64,000 bases of DNA from Flavobacteriales bacterium (GCA_020635515.1 JACJZS010000005.1:48501-112500); one strand, 5' to 3'; positions 17,951 through 26,451 are shown, counted from the stretch's first letter. Made by a program: numbers and translations. Notes: a model not told the origin generated them from the letters alone.

Positions 17951-18988
17951 ATGAATCGATTAGGAAATAAACTTACACTTACCACTTTCGGAGAAAGTCA
18001 TGGTCCTGCAATAGGAGGAATTATCGACGGTTTTCCCGCTGGAATGGAAGTGGATTTTGAAGCTATACAAAAAGAACTTTCAAGAAGAAAACCAGGACAA
18101 TCTAATCTTGTAACGCAACGAAAAGAAGATGATGAAGTAGAGTTTCTTTCTGGAATTTTTGAAGGAAAAACAACGGGAGCATCAATAGGATTTCATATTA
18201 AAAATACAGATCAAAAATCAAAAGATTATTCTCATATAAAAGACATTTTTAGACCTTCTCATGCAGATTTTACGTACGAAAAAAAATATGGAATTCGTGA
18301 TTATAGAGGAGGAGGAAGAACCTCAGCAAGAGAAACTGCAAATTGGGTTGTAGGCGGAGCTTTAGCAAAACAATTTCTTAAAGATATTTCATTTAAAGCA
18401 TACGTTTCTTCGGTGGGGGAAATAGAATTAAAAAAATCCTATCAAGAGCTTGACTTATCGTTAATTGATTCTAATGATGTTCGTTGTCCCGATGCAGAAA
18501 TTGCAGAGCAAATGGCAAATAAAATTAAAGAAGTTAAAAAAGCAGGAGATTCAATCGGTGGTGTGATTACAGGTGTTATACAAAATGTTCCTGTAGGTTT
18601 GGGAGAGCCGATTTTTAATAAGCTTCATGCAGAATTAGGGAAAGCAATGCTTTCTATAAATGCTGCAAAAGGATTTGAGTACGGAAGTGGATTTGAAGGA
18701 ACAAAGATGCTTGGCTCTGTCCATAATGATTTATTTAATCAAGATGAGTCTACAAAAACCAATTATTCAGGAGGAATTCAAGGAGGGATTTCTAATGGAA
18801 TGGATATTTATTTTCGTGTTGCTTTTAAACCTGTAGCTACATTAATTCAATCACAAACAACCATAGATAAAGAAGGTAATTTAGTGGAAATGATGGGGAA
18901 AGGACGTCACGATCCTTGCGTTTTGCCACGAGCAGTACCAATTGTAGAAGCTCTTTCTGCATTTGTACTAGCAGATTTATCCTTGTAG
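17951..18988 (+). CDS. aroC: chorismate synthase
   Basis: Converts 5-enolpyruvylshikimate-3-phosphate to chorismate using reduced FMN, the last common step to aromatic amino acids and menaquinone. The 345-residue protein carries the family signatures TTFGESHGPAIGGIIDG near the N-terminus, YRGGGRTSARETA near residue 118 and GGISNGMDIYFRVAFKP near 280. Single gene with its own promoter between gltX and a convergent TRIC-like gene that ends 10 bases away. Confidence 0.97.
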   Translation: MNRLGNKLTLTTFGESHGPAIGGIIDGFPAGMEVDFEAIQKELSRRKPGQSNLVTQRKEDDEVEFLSGIFEGKTTGASIGFHIKNTDQKSKDYSHIKDIFRPSHADFTYEKKYGIRDYRGGGRTSARETANWVVGGALAKQFLKDISFKAYVSSVGEIELKKSYQELDLSLIDSNDVRCPDAEIAEQMANKIKEVKKAGDSIGGVITGVIQNVPVGLGEPIFNKLHAELGKAMLSINAAKGFEYGSGFEGTKMLGSVHNDLFNQDESTKTNYSGGIQGGISNGMDIYFRVAFKPVATLIQSQTTIDKEGNLVEMMGKGRHDPCVLPRAVPIVEALSAFVLADLSL

Positions 18989-18998
18989 GTTTTTATAT

Positions 18999-19607
18999 TT
19001 AATTCTTCACATTAGGTTTCCATAAGTTTATCTTGTAATAAATTACAGTAAATCGAACGATGATTCCTAGAAGAATTAATGTATTAGCATAGTATGGATT
19101 ATCCATATATTCAGCAAAGTACGCATATGAAAAGCCAATCAGTATTGCAACAGAACCATAAAAATCTCTGTGCATAATTTCAGGAGTTTTATTAAGTACA
19201 AAATCTCTTAAAATTCCCCCTCCTATAGCAGTAAGTAAGGCAAAAGACATTCCTCCAAAGATTCCCAGGTTTAATTCCACGGCTTTAGATGCACCTACAA
19301 AAGCAAAAGTCACTACACCAATGGAATCAAATACAAGTACAATTTTTCTAATTTTATCAAAAATTTCATGAATAAAAATAGTAAATAAACATCCAATTAT
19401 AATTACATAAATATAATTCATGTCGTAGTAGTAAAAAGGAATTCGGTTCGATAGTACTTCTCGTATTGTTCCCCCTCCAATTGCAGTAAGGAAAGCACAG
19501 AGCATTATTCCCAATAAGTCAAAACGTTTTTTTATAGCGAAAAAACTGCCGTATATAGCACAAGCAAACGTTCCTATCATGTCCAAAATATAGATTTCTT
19601 GATTCAT
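18999..19607 (-). CDS. TRIC-like/UPF0126 membrane protein
   Basis: A 202-residue integral membrane protein built from two similar three-helix halves. Each half carries a glycine-rich signature: LTAIGGGTIREVL near residue 40 and LTAIGGGILRDFV near residue 126. This is the UPF0126 family (E. coli YadS/YicG type), related to trimeric intracellular cation channels; YicG has been linked to glycine transport in E. coli, so substrate is open. I chose the ATG at 19605-19607, because the -7 element at 19641-19648 places the transcript start downstream of the longer 19661 start. Divergent from the nucleotidyltransferase operon. Confidence 0.88.
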   Translation of the reverse strand: MNQEIYILDMIGTFACAIYGSFFAIKKRFDLLGIMLCAFLTAIGGGTIREVLSNRIPFYYYDMNYIYVIIIGCLFTIFIHEIFDKIRKIVLVFDSIGVVTFAFVGASKAVELNLGIFGGMSFALLTAIGGGILRDFVLNKTPEIMHRDFYGSVAILIGFSYAYFAEYMDNPYYANTLILLGIIVRFTVIYYKINLWKPNVKN

Positions 19608-19640
19608 AGAGAATGACAATATAGTGTGTAAATATGCCGA

Positions 19641-19648
19641 CAAAGGTA
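19641..19648 (-). promoter_or_regulatory. -7 element for the TRIC-like gene
   Basis: TACCTTTG on the minus strand, perfect consensus; start near 19635, leader about 28 bases. The element lies at the inner end of a 20-bp inverted repeat shared with the start of the divergent gene. Confidence 0.6.
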
Positions 19649-19729
19649 CTATTATTTTCATTTTTATTAATTACATTTGCCTAAGCAATAAATCAACCAA
19701 AAACAGTAGAAATGAAAATAATAGTACCT
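19644..19729. repeat. 20-bp inverted repeat spanning a divergent promoter region
   Basis: Arms at 19644-19663 and 19710-19729 are perfect reverse complements; the right arm, AAATGAAAATAATAGTACCT, covers the start codon and first six codons of the nucleotidyltransferase gene. After one mismatch two more bases also match. The spacer is 46 bases and holds both promoters' upstream sequence. Confidence 0.9.
19672..19679 (+). promoter_or_regulatory. -7 element for the nucleotidyltransferase operon
   Basis: TACATTTG followed by C, perfect consensus; start near 19685, leader about 27 bases. Confidence 0.6.
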
Positions 19730-20731
19730 ATGGCAGGGAAAGGCTCTCGATTGAGACCTCACACCTTAACGGTTCCAAAGCCATTAATTCCCATAGCAGG
19801 AAAACCAATTGTACAACGATTGGTAGAGAAAATAACGAATGATTGTGGAGAAAAAGTAGACGAAATTGCCTATATAATTGGTGATTTTGGTAAGGTTGTT
19901 GAAAATGACTTAATTAAAATTGCAGAAAAATTAGGTGCAAAAGGAACAATATATTATCAAAACGAAGCATTAGGAACAGCTCACGCAATAAATTGTGCAA
20001 AAGAAAGTTTAAAAGGACAGATAGTGGTGGCTTTTGCAGATACTCTTTTTGTGTCAGATTTTAAGCTGGATTTAGAATCAGATGGTGTTATTTGGGTAAA
20101 AAAAGTAGAGGATCCCACAGGTTTTGGAGTTGTTAAGTTGAATGACGAAGGAAATATTACTGATTTCTTTGAAAAGCCAGAAGAATTTATTTCAGATTTG
20201 GCAATTATAGGAATTTATTATTTTAAAAGTGGAGAAAAACTTTCAAAAGAAATAAACTATATCTTAGAAAATAACATCAAAGATAAAGGTGAGTTCCAAC
20301 TGACTACAGCAATGGACAACATGATTAAAAAAGGAGATAAATTTACTTTAGGAGAAGTAACAGATTGGATGGATTGTGGAAATAAAAAAGTCGCTGTGGA
20401 AACAAATTCAAAAGTTCTTGATTATGAAAAGGATATACTTGAAATCCCAGAAAGTGCAGTAGTGGAAAATAGTTTAGTTATTCCTCCTTGTTTTATTGGG
20501 AAAGATGCAGTAATTATCAATTCAAAAGTAGGACCTAATGTTTCGATAGGAAAAGGTACCAAAATTTTGGAAAGTAATGTTCGTTATTCTTTAATACAAG
20601 AAAAGTCGGTGCTTAAAGATGCAAATATTGCTAATTCTATGATAGGAAGTCATGCACAGTATTTTGGTGTCGCAAGGGATTTAAGTATCGGAGATTATAA
20701 TATTTTAGATTTTAAAGGAAATGAATACTAG
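19712..20731 (+). CDS. sugar-phosphate nucleotidyltransferase with left-handed beta-helix tail
   Basis: Forms an NDP-sugar from NTP and a sugar 1-phosphate. Residues 1-230 are a Rossmann-like nucleotidyltransferase domain with the signature GKGSRLRPHTLTVPKPLIP (GxGxRLxPxTxxxPKP) at residues 9-27. The C-terminal ~90 residues have hexapeptide-like turns (VIINSKVGPNVSIGKGTKI), a left-handed beta-helix. This resembles glucose-1-phosphate thymidylyl/uridylyl or mannose-1-phosphate guanylyl families; base and sugar specificity cannot be decided. The stop overlaps the next gene by 11 bases, and the conserved flavobacterial order nucleotidyltransferase-DUF4292-EnvC suggests an envelope role. Confidence 0.88.
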   Translation: MKIIVPMAGKGSRLRPHTLTVPKPLIPIAGKPIVQRLVEKITNDCGEKVDEIAYIIGDFGKVVENDLIKIAEKLGAKGTIYYQNEALGTAHAINCAKESLKGQIVVAFADTLFVSDFKLDLESDGVIWVKKVEDPTGFGVVKLNDEGNITDFFEKPEEFISDLAIIGIYYFKSGEKLSKEINYILENNIKDKGEFQLTTAMDNMIKKGDKFTLGEVTDWMDCGNKKVAVETNSKVLDYEKDILEIPESAVVENSLVIPPCFIGKDAVIINSKVGPNVSIGKGTKILESNVRYSLIQEKSVLKDANIANSMIGSHAQYFGVARDLSIGDYNILDFKGNEY

Positions 20732-21524
20732 TTTAGTTAAGTATTTTTTCAGTTTTATCGTTATAGCTTTACTTGCTTCTTGTAAGCAAATGAAAGTAGT
20801 AAGCACTACCGATAATGACATAATTAATAGCCAAAATAAAGCGTTCAAACAAATAGAAAGTCAACAAAAGTTAGCTGATTTTGAAAGTATAGTTATCCAA
20901 GGGAATTTAAGTCAAAGCATAAAATCAGAAATTCCTGAGCTTAAAATTACAATGGTAGTAGAAAAAGACAAATTGATATGGACAAATGCTTCATTTCTAA
21001 TTTTTTCTGCTCGTTCTTTAATAACCCCAGAAAAGTTTAAAGCGTATGAAAAAATTAAGCGAACTTATGTAGATGAGGATTTTTCGTATATAAATAATCT
21101 TTTAGGATTAGATTTTATTGATTTTGAAAGCGTTCAGAAACTTCTTACTGGGAAGTTATTTTTTCCAATTTCTACAGAGGAATTTAACTTTGATATTTCA
21201 AAAAATCAGTATCTTCTCATTTCCAAAGAACCGATTCTAGTGAAAATGAAAGACAAACAAAAAAAATACAATAGAAAAATTATATTTAATTCCGATTTTT
21301 CAATTAATTCTATTGCTTTTAATGAGGTAAATTCAGAGGATTCTATTCTGATTTTTTATAAAGATAAGATTACAGACGGAAAAATTGAACTCCCGAGTGA
21401 AGTAAATGTTCAGATAAAAGGCTCTAAAAGCAAGGAAGTTACACTTAAATACAATTCATTTGAACAGAAAAAAATAGATACACCGTACAAAGTTCCAAAT
21501 AACTATTCTAAACGAAATTTATAA
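20721..21524 (+). CDS. DUF4292-family lipoprotein
   Basis: A 267-residue predicted outer-membrane or periplasmic lipoprotein. The N-terminus is a lipoprotein signal with lipobox LLASC (lipidated Cys at residue 21). The mature part alternates short beta strands and resembles DUF4292 proteins, which may adopt a LolA/LolB-like half-barrel fold; that fold would suit lipid or lipoprotein handling, but this is inference. Translationally overlaps the upstream nucleotidyltransferase by 11 bases, and an EnvC-like gene follows after 15 bases. Confidence 0.78.
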   Translation: MNTSLVKYFFSFIVIALLASCKQMKVVSTTDNDIINSQNKAFKQIESQQKLADFESIVIQGNLSQSIKSEIPELKITMVVEKDKLIWTNASFLIFSARSLITPEKFKAYEKIKRTYVDEDFSYINNLLGLDFIDFESVQKLLTGKLFFPISTEEFNFDISKNQYLLISKEPILVKMKDKQKKYNRKIIFNSDFSINSIAFNEVNSEDSILIFYKDKITDGKIELPSEVNVQIKGSKSKEVTLKYNSFEQKKIDTPYKVPNNYSKRNL

Positions 21525-21539
21525 TACCGTATATTACTA

Positions 21540-22988
21540 ATGAGATATAGATTCTTACTTCTAACATTACTACTTTTTTCGTTTTCTTTTTCGCAAAAAT
21601 ACAACAAGGCATATTTGCAGAAAAAGAATCAAGAAATCCGTCAAGAGATAGAAAAGCTAAATAAACAATTAAGTGAAGTAAAAAAAGAATCGGCAAGTTC
21701 GTTGCTATATTTTAATCAACTTTCAGAAAAAATTGATGCACGTTCTCAATTAGTGAAAAATACGTATAGAGAAAAAAGATTTATAGAAGATGATATTTAT
21801 TTAAAACAGCTAGAAATAAATAAACTTCGTAGAGAATTAGAACAGCTTAGAAAAGAATACGCAGAAGTTTTAGTTAATTCATATAAAAATAAATCAGTTC
21901 AAAATAAATTACTCTTCGTAATTACAGCAAAGGATTTAGGTCAAGCTCTTAGGAGAATAAAGTATTTAGATAAATATGGAGAGTATCAAAAGAATAAATC
22001 TCAAGAAATTATAGATAAGCAGAAAAAAATTGAACTTAGTATAAAACAAAAAGAAAAATCCAAACAAGAAAAGGTAAACCTACTTAAACAACAAGAAGTA
22101 GAAAAGAAAAAGTTAGAGTCAGAAAGAAAAGAAAAAGAACAAATTGTTTTAAAATACAAAAAAGACGAAAATGGAATTCTGACGAAATTAAAGGAAAAAC
22201 AGAGAACAGCCACGGCTCTTGAAAGAGATATAGAAAAAGCAATCCGAGAAGAAATTGCAATTGCAAAAGCAAAACGAGAAGCAGAACTCAAAAAGAAGCG
22301 AGAAGAAGAAGCTAAAAGAAAAGCAGAAGAGGCAAAACGTCTAGCCGAAGAAAAAGCAAAACGAGAAGCTGAGGAGTTGGCTAGAAAAAAAGCGGAAGAA
22401 GAAGCTAAAAGAATTGCAGAAAAAAATAAAACTACGGTAGTTCCAACGCCTAAAAAAGAAGTTACAACACCTAAAATAATTGCGAAGAAAGAAGAAACAA
22501 AAGTTGTAAAAGAGGAAAAAACGGAAGCGATAAAAAAAGAAGAGGTTTCAAATGTTGTAGATATGGAAGTTGTATCGGAGCGTTTCGAAGCGAATAAAAA
22601 TAAGCTTCCTTGGCCAGTAGAACGAGGGAATGTAGTGTCTAAATTTGGTTCATATCCGCACCCAATTATTCCAAATATTACCATGAATAATGCGGGGATA
22701 GAAATTGCAACCGATAAAGGTGCACAGTCGAGAGCAGTTTTTGATGGAGAAGTTTTCAAAATTCAATCCATTCCTGGAGGAAACAAAGCGGTAATGGTAA
22801 GTCACGGAGATTATTTTACGATATATACAAACCTAAAAGATGTTTTTGTAAAAGCAGGAGATAGAGTTAGGATTAAACAAAGTTTAGGTACTATATATAC
22901 CGACGATTTAGGAAATACATTGGCAGGTTTTCAAGTATGGAAAGGTGTTCAGAAAATAGATCCTGCACTTTGGCTTTCTAATATGTAA
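21540..22988 (+). CDS. EnvC-like murein hydrolase activator (LytM/M23 domain)
   Basis: A 482-residue periplasmic protein: signal peptide (about 1-18), long coiled coil (about 20-300) rich in Lys/Glu/Ala, and a C-terminal LytM (M23 peptidase-like) domain from about residue 355. The metal-binding residues of active LytM enzymes (HxxxD and HxH) are not intact: the first motif position reads MNNAGIEIA and only one His remains in VSHGDYFTIY. This matches EnvC-type activators, which stimulate cell-separation amidases instead of cutting peptidoglycan. The coiled-coil length and final WKGVQKIDPALWL ending are typical. Third gene of its operon. Confidence 0.88.
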   Translation: MRYRFLLLTLLLFSFSFSQKYNKAYLQKKNQEIRQEIEKLNKQLSEVKKESASSLLYFNQLSEKIDARSQLVKNTYREKRFIEDDIYLKQLEINKLRRELEQLRKEYAEVLVNSYKNKSVQNKLLFVITAKDLGQALRRIKYLDKYGEYQKNKSQEIIDKQKKIELSIKQKEKSKQEKVNLLKQQEVEKKKLESERKEKEQIVLKYKKDENGILTKLKEKQRTATALERDIEKAIREEIAIAKAKREAELKKKREEEAKRKAEEAKRLAEEKAKREAEELARKKAEEEAKRIAEKNKTTVVPTPKKEVTTPKIIAKKEETKVVKEEKTEAIKKEEVSNVVDMEVVSERFEANKNKLPWPVERGNVVSKFGSYPHPIIPNITMNNAGIEIATDKGAQSRAVFDGEVFKIQSIPGGNKAVMVSHGDYFTIYTNLKDVFVKAGDRVRIKQSLGTIYTDDLGNTLAGFQVWKGVQKIDPALWLSNM

Positions 22989-23012
22989 TTTTTTATTTTT
23001 AATCTAGATTTA

Positions 23013-23029
23013 TTGGCATAAAAGTTGTT
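23013..23029 (+). promoter_or_regulatory. possible sigma-54-type promoter
   Basis: TTGGCATAAAAGTTGTT has a GG at 23015-23016 and, exactly ten bases on, GT at 23027-23028, close to the -24/-12 arrangement TTGGCAC-N5-TTGC. The predicted start lies about 20 bases before the lipocalin-like gene. No TAnnTTTG element is seen in this gap. The -12 base is T rather than the conserved C. Confidence 0.4.
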
Positions 23030-23059
23030 TATTTACATAAATATTAAAATTAAATCAAT

Positions 23060-23527
23060 ATGAAAAATTTAGTTGCAGTTTTAGCTTTGTCTTTGTTGTT
23101 CTTTTCATGTAAGTCAACAGTAAAGTTTAATTATTCCGCTCAGAGCAAGATGAAAGGAGATTGGACAATTTCTAGTGTAGAATATCGAGGAGCAGCAGGT
23201 ATTATGGTTACAGCATTTGATGATGCAGATGCAAAATGTTTCCAAGGAAGTAAGTGGTTTTTTGTAGCCAACAACAATTCAGGGAATTACACGCTTACAG
23301 GTTCTTCTAAATGTCCGTCAGGAACTACGCAAATCAAATGGTATGTAACTCCAGAAAATTATTTTTCTATGAAAAAAGTATTCGAAGGAGAGAAAGCTAA
23401 AAATATAGGAGAAGGATACATACTTAAATTAGAAAATCAAACAGAAAACTCTTTTGATTTAACTCAAGATTCTTATTTAGACGGAGGTAAAAAGGTACAA
23501 GTTGTATTTCACTTTGTTAAATCATAA
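23060..23527 (+). CDS. lipocalin-like lipoprotein
   Basis: A 155-residue lipoprotein with signal peptide and lipobox LFFSC (Cys at residue 17). The mature part has the start MKGDWTISSVEYRG, a lipocalin-like GxW strand, followed by regular beta strands and two further cysteines (CFQGSKWFF and SKCPSGTTQ) that could pair. Bacteroidota genomes often pair such a lipocalin-family protein with an OmpA-type lipoprotein, as here (15-base gap). Ligand unknown. Confidence 0.75.
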   Translation: MKNLVAVLALSLLFFSCKSTVKFNYSAQSKMKGDWTISSVEYRGAAGIMVTAFDDADAKCFQGSKWFFVANNNSGNYTLTGSSKCPSGTTQIKWYVTPENYFSMKKVFEGEKAKNIGEGYILKLENQTENSFDLTQDSYLDGGKKVQVVFHFVKS

Positions 23528-23542
23528 TTAAAAATTAAATAT

Positions 23543-24226
23543 ATGAAGACTATTTACACAAGAATTTCGGTATTTTCAATTGCATTAGCTTTACTAGTGT
23601 CTAGCTGTGGAACTATGAATAACACTCAAAAAGGAGCAGGAATTGGAGCAGCAGCAGGAGCGATTTTAGGAGGAGTTTTAGGTAATAATATCGGTAGCAA
23701 AGATAATGCAGCTTTAGGTGCAGTTTTAGGTGCCGCTGTTGGTGGTGTTACAGGAGGTGTTATCGGTAAGAAAATGGATAAACAAGCGGTTCAGATTAGT
23801 GAGCAACTTCCAGGAGCAACAGTGCAGAGAGTAGGAGAGGGAATTAGAGTTATTTTAGGAGAAAATGCAGTTAAGTTTGACTTAAATAAATCAACTCTTA
23901 CTGCTCAAGCAAAAACTAATTTAGATAATTTAGTTCCTGTTTTCCAAGAATATGCAGATACAAACATTCAAATCAACGGATATACGGATTCTACAGGAGC
24001 TGCGGATTATAACTTAAAGTTGTCTGAAGCTAGAGCAAAATCAGTAGCAGATTATTTAAAAGCAAAAGGAATATCAGCAGATAGACTTACTACAAAAGGA
24101 TTCGGAATTGCAGATCCTATTGCAGATAATACTACTGAGCAAGGAAGAGCAGAAAATAGAAGAGTAGAGTTTGCAATTACAGCAAATGAAAAAATGATAG
24201 AAGAAGCAGGAGAACAAGCTCAATAA
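23543..24226 (+). CDS. OmpA-family lipoprotein with glycine zipper
   Basis: A 227-residue lipoprotein, lipobox VSSC at residues 19-22. Residues about 30-78 form a glycine/alanine-rich double zipper (GAGIGAAAGAILGG and GAVLGAAVGGVTGGVIG) likely to insert in a membrane. Residues about 105-215 are an OmpA-like peptidoglycan-binding domain: VKFDLNKSTLT, INGYTDSTGAADYNLKLS, RAKSVADYLKAKGI and GRAENRRVEFAI, with the diaminopimelate-binding Asp and Arg in place. It probably tethers the outer membrane to the wall. A terminator follows 22 bases after the stop. Confidence 0.92.
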   Translation: MKTIYTRISVFSIALALLVSSCGTMNNTQKGAGIGAAAGAILGGVLGNNIGSKDNAALGAVLGAAVGGVTGGVIGKKMDKQAVQISEQLPGATVQRVGEGIRVILGENAVKFDLNKSTLTAQAKTNLDNLVPVFQEYADTNIQINGYTDSTGAADYNLKLSEARAKSVADYLKAKGISADRLTTKGFGIADPIADNTTEQGRAENRRVEFAITANEKMIEEAGEQAQ

Positions 24227-24248
24227 TAATTACTTTTAGAATAGGTTT

Positions 24249-24283
24249 AAACTGCTTTTGTGTTATGCAAAAGCAGTTTTTTT
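24249..24283 (+). terminator. intrinsic terminator after the OmpA-family gene
   Basis: A 12-bp stem AAACTGCTTTTG (24249-24260) with 24268-24279, loop of seven, ending in a run of seven T. Confidence 0.88.
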
Positions 24284-24288
24284 ATTTG

Positions 24289-24296
24289 TAAATTTG
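24289..24296 (+). promoter_or_regulatory. -7 element for hemB
   Basis: TAAATTTG, perfect consensus; start near 24302, 19 bases before the hemB ATG and directly after the preceding terminator. Confidence 0.5.
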
Positions 24297-24320
24297 TTGA
24301 ATTATAAATAACGAAGTTAT

Positions 24321-25307
24321 ATGAAGTTAATACAAAGAAATCGAAGGTTGCGTTCCAATGCATCTATAAGAAGTTTAGTTCAAGAGAATACCATTTCGGT
24401 AAATGACTTTATAGTTCCATTATTCATAACAGAAGGAAGTAATGTAAGAGAAGAAATTTCCTCTATGCCAAACTATTTTAGAATGAGTTTGGATTTAATC
24501 GAAAAAGAGGTGTTGGAATTGTGGAGTTTAGGATTAAAATCGGTTTTATTGTTTGTGAAAGTTGCTGATGATTTAAAAGATAATAAAGGCACAGAAGCAT
24601 TAAATCCTAACGGTTTGATGCAAAGAGCAATTAAAACAATTAAAACAACAGTTCCAGAAATGCTTGTGATGACAGATGTAGCATTAGATCCGTATTCTTC
24701 TTACGGACACGATGGAATTGTGAAAGATGGAAAAATTATAAATGATGAAACAGTAGCAGTTTTAAAGAAAATGGCACTTTCTCATGCTCAAGCAGGTGCA
24801 GATTTTGTAGCTCCTTCCGATATGATGGACGGAAGAATTTTAGCAATTCGAGAAATTCTAGAAGAAAATTCTTTTACTGATGTAGGAATAATGAGTTATA
24901 GTGCAAAATATGCATCAAGTTTTTACGGGCCTTTTAGAGATGCATTGGATTCAAAACCTGGATTTGGCGATAAAAAAACATACCAAATGAATTATGCAAA
25001 TTCAAAAGAAGCAATTACAGAAGTATTGCAGGATATAGAGGAAGGAGCGGATATTGTAATGGTAAAACCAGGACTTCCGTATTTGGATATTGTGTCTAAT
25101 ATAAGCAAATTCGTAGAAGTTCCTATTGCAGTTTATCAAGTTAGTGGAGAGTATGCAATGATTAAATCGGCGGTTAAAAATAATTGGTTGGAAGAAATAC
25201 CATGCGTTATGGAAAGTATTATGTGTTTTAAACGAGCAGGAGCATCTCTTATCGCAACTTATTTTGCTAAAGATATTGCCTTGTACTTGAAAGAAAGCAA
25301 AGTATAA
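24321..25307 (+). CDS. hemB: porphobilinogen synthase (delta-aminolevulinate dehydratase)
   Basis: Condenses two 5-aminolevulinate molecules to porphobilinogen for haem. The 328-residue length is standard. Schiff-base lysines are seen in MSYSAKYASSFYGPF and in IVMVKPGLPYLD. The metal-site stretch reads DVALDPYSSYGHDG, with Asp/Ala where zinc-type enzymes have three cysteines, so this is the magnesium-type, zinc-independent class. Single-gene unit with its own promoter. No other haem gene is nearby. Confidence 0.96.
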   Translation: MKLIQRNRRLRSNASIRSLVQENTISVNDFIVPLFITEGSNVREEISSMPNYFRMSLDLIEKEVLELWSLGLKSVLLFVKVADDLKDNKGTEALNPNGLMQRAIKTIKTTVPEMLVMTDVALDPYSSYGHDGIVKDGKIINDETVAVLKKMALSHAQAGADFVAPSDMMDGRILAIREILEENSFTDVGIMSYSAKYASSFYGPFRDALDSKPGFGDKKTYQMNYANSKEAITEVLQDIEEGADIVMVKPGLPYLDIVSNISKFVEVPIAVYQVSGEYAMIKSAVKNNWLEEIPCVMESIMCFKRAGASLIATYFAKDIALYLKESKV

Positions 25308-25372
25308 GCGGGATTTATATTGAAATAATTAAAATTAATATCTTTTTATTATGTATGTATAGTTAATTTTAC

Positions 25373-25380
25373 TACATTTG
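25373..25380 (+). promoter_or_regulatory. -7 element, possible small-RNA promoter
   Basis: TACATTTG, perfect consensus, with no reading frame before the terminator at 25444-25474. Predicted start near 25386. Confidence 0.4.
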
Positions 25381-25385
25381 TATTC

Positions 25386-25474
25386 AATAACACGGCACAA
25401 TTAGTTTAGAAATAGTTTTTAGTTAGAAGGTTTTTTTATTGTTAATCCTAATCAGTAATGGTTAGGATTTTTTT
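25386..25474 (+). ncRNA. candidate ~90-nt small RNA between hemB and PfkB kinase gene
   Basis: The stretch runs from a perfect -7 element to an intrinsic terminator, without an open frame, and is followed by a second -7 element for the PfkB gene. It could be a free small RNA or an unused leader. I do not recognise it as a known family. Confidence 0.35.
25444..25474 (+). terminator. intrinsic terminator in the hemB-pfkB gap
   Basis: An 8-bp stem AATCCTAA (25444-25451) with TTAGGATT (25462-25469), ten-base loop, ending in a T-run to 25474. Confidence 0.7.
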
Positions 25475-25481
25475 ATATTTG
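25474..25481 (+). promoter_or_regulatory. -7 element for the PfkB kinase gene
   Basis: TATATTTG, perfect consensus, immediately after the terminator T-run; start near 25487, leader about 46 bases. Confidence 0.5.
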
Positions 25482-25533
25482 TCGTCTTAATTAAGTTGCA
25501 GTAAAAGAATACGCAACATTTAAAATCTTTAAA

Positions 25534-26451
25534 ATGAAAATAACAGCAGTAGGTACAGTTGCTTTTGATGCTATAGAAACGCCTTTTGGTAAAACAGATA
25601 AAATATTAGGAGGAGCTGCTACTTATATTGGTCTTTCCGCATCTGTATTAGATGTAGATGTAGAGTTGGTTTCTGTGGTAGGAGGGGATTTTCCTAAAAA
25701 ATATATTGAATTACTTTCAGGGAAAAATATTGGTATAGAAGGAATAGAAGTTATACCAGATGGTAAAACATTTTTTTGGTCTGGGAAATATCATAATGAT
25801 ATGAATTCAAGAGATACATTGGTTACGGAACTTAACGTGTTAGAAGGTTTTAATCCTAAATTACCAATAAATGCTCAGAATTCAGAGATTCTTTTGTTAG
25901 GGAATTTACATCCAGGAGTACAACTTTCTGTAATTGAACAAGTAAAAGATGCAAAGCTAGTTGTGCTGGATACCATGAATTTTTGGATGGATCAGACTTG
26001 GGATTTATTACTTAAAACAATTAAAAAAACAAATGTATTGAGTATTAATGATTCCGAAGCAAGGCAACTTTCGGGAGAATATAGTTTGGTAAAAGCAGCA
26101 AAAAAAATCCATGAAATGGGACCTAAGTATGTGATTATAAAAAAAGGGGAACATGGAGCATTGCTTTTTGGAGAAGGAGAAGTTTTTGTTGCTCCTGCTT
26201 TGCCGTTAGAAGATGTTTTTGATCCTACAGGAGCAGGAGATTCATTTGTAGGTGGTTTTGTTGCCTATTTAGCAAAAGAAAAAGATTTATCATTCAATGC
26301 AATGAGAAATGCAGTTATTGTGGGGAGTGCTCTAGCGTCATTCAGTGTAGAAAAGTTTGGTACAGAAAGAATACAAGAGATTACAACTTCTGATTTAAAT
26401 AAAAGGCTAAAAGAGTTTAAACAACTTACAACTTTCGATATAAAATTATAA
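25534..26451 (+). CDS. PfkB-family sugar/nucleoside kinase
   Basis: A ribokinase-fold kinase of 305 residues that phosphorylates a sugar or nucleoside; substrate not identifiable. The first PfkB signature region contains GGAATYIGLSASVL near residue 27, and the second signature DPTGAGDSFVGGF begins at Asp230 with the catalytic base Asp236 and anion-hole glycines intact. NDSEARQLSG near residue 173 matches the NxxE motif that helps bind magnesium. Single-gene unit; the nqr operon starts 118 bases downstream with its own promoter. Confidence 0.88.
   Translation: MKITAVGTVAFDAIETPFGKTDKILGGAATYIGLSASVLDVDVELVSVVGGDFPKKYIELLSGKNIGIEGIEVIPDGKTFFWSGKYHNDMNSRDTLVTELNVLEGFNPKLPINAQNSEILLLGNLHPGVQLSVIEQVKDAKLVVLDTMNFWMDQTWDLLLKTIKKTNVLSINDSEARQLSGEYSLVKAAKKIHEMGPKYVIIKKGEHGALLFGEGEVFVAPALPLEDVFDPTGAGDSFVGGFVAYLAKEKDLSFNAMRNAVIVGSALASFSVEKFGTERIQEITTSDLNKRLKEFKQLTTFDIKL

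Noticed and set aside
19608..19661. 18-codon extension of the TRIC-like protein
   Set aside because: The -7 element at 19641-19648 lies inside it; the extension repeats the neighbour's start only because of the inverted repeat.
22001..22759. 252-codon open frame on the minus strand
   Set aside because: It is antisense to the EnvC-like coiled coil; the Lys/Glu-rich codons give stop-free Ser/Phe-rich sequence on the other strand with no recognisable domain.
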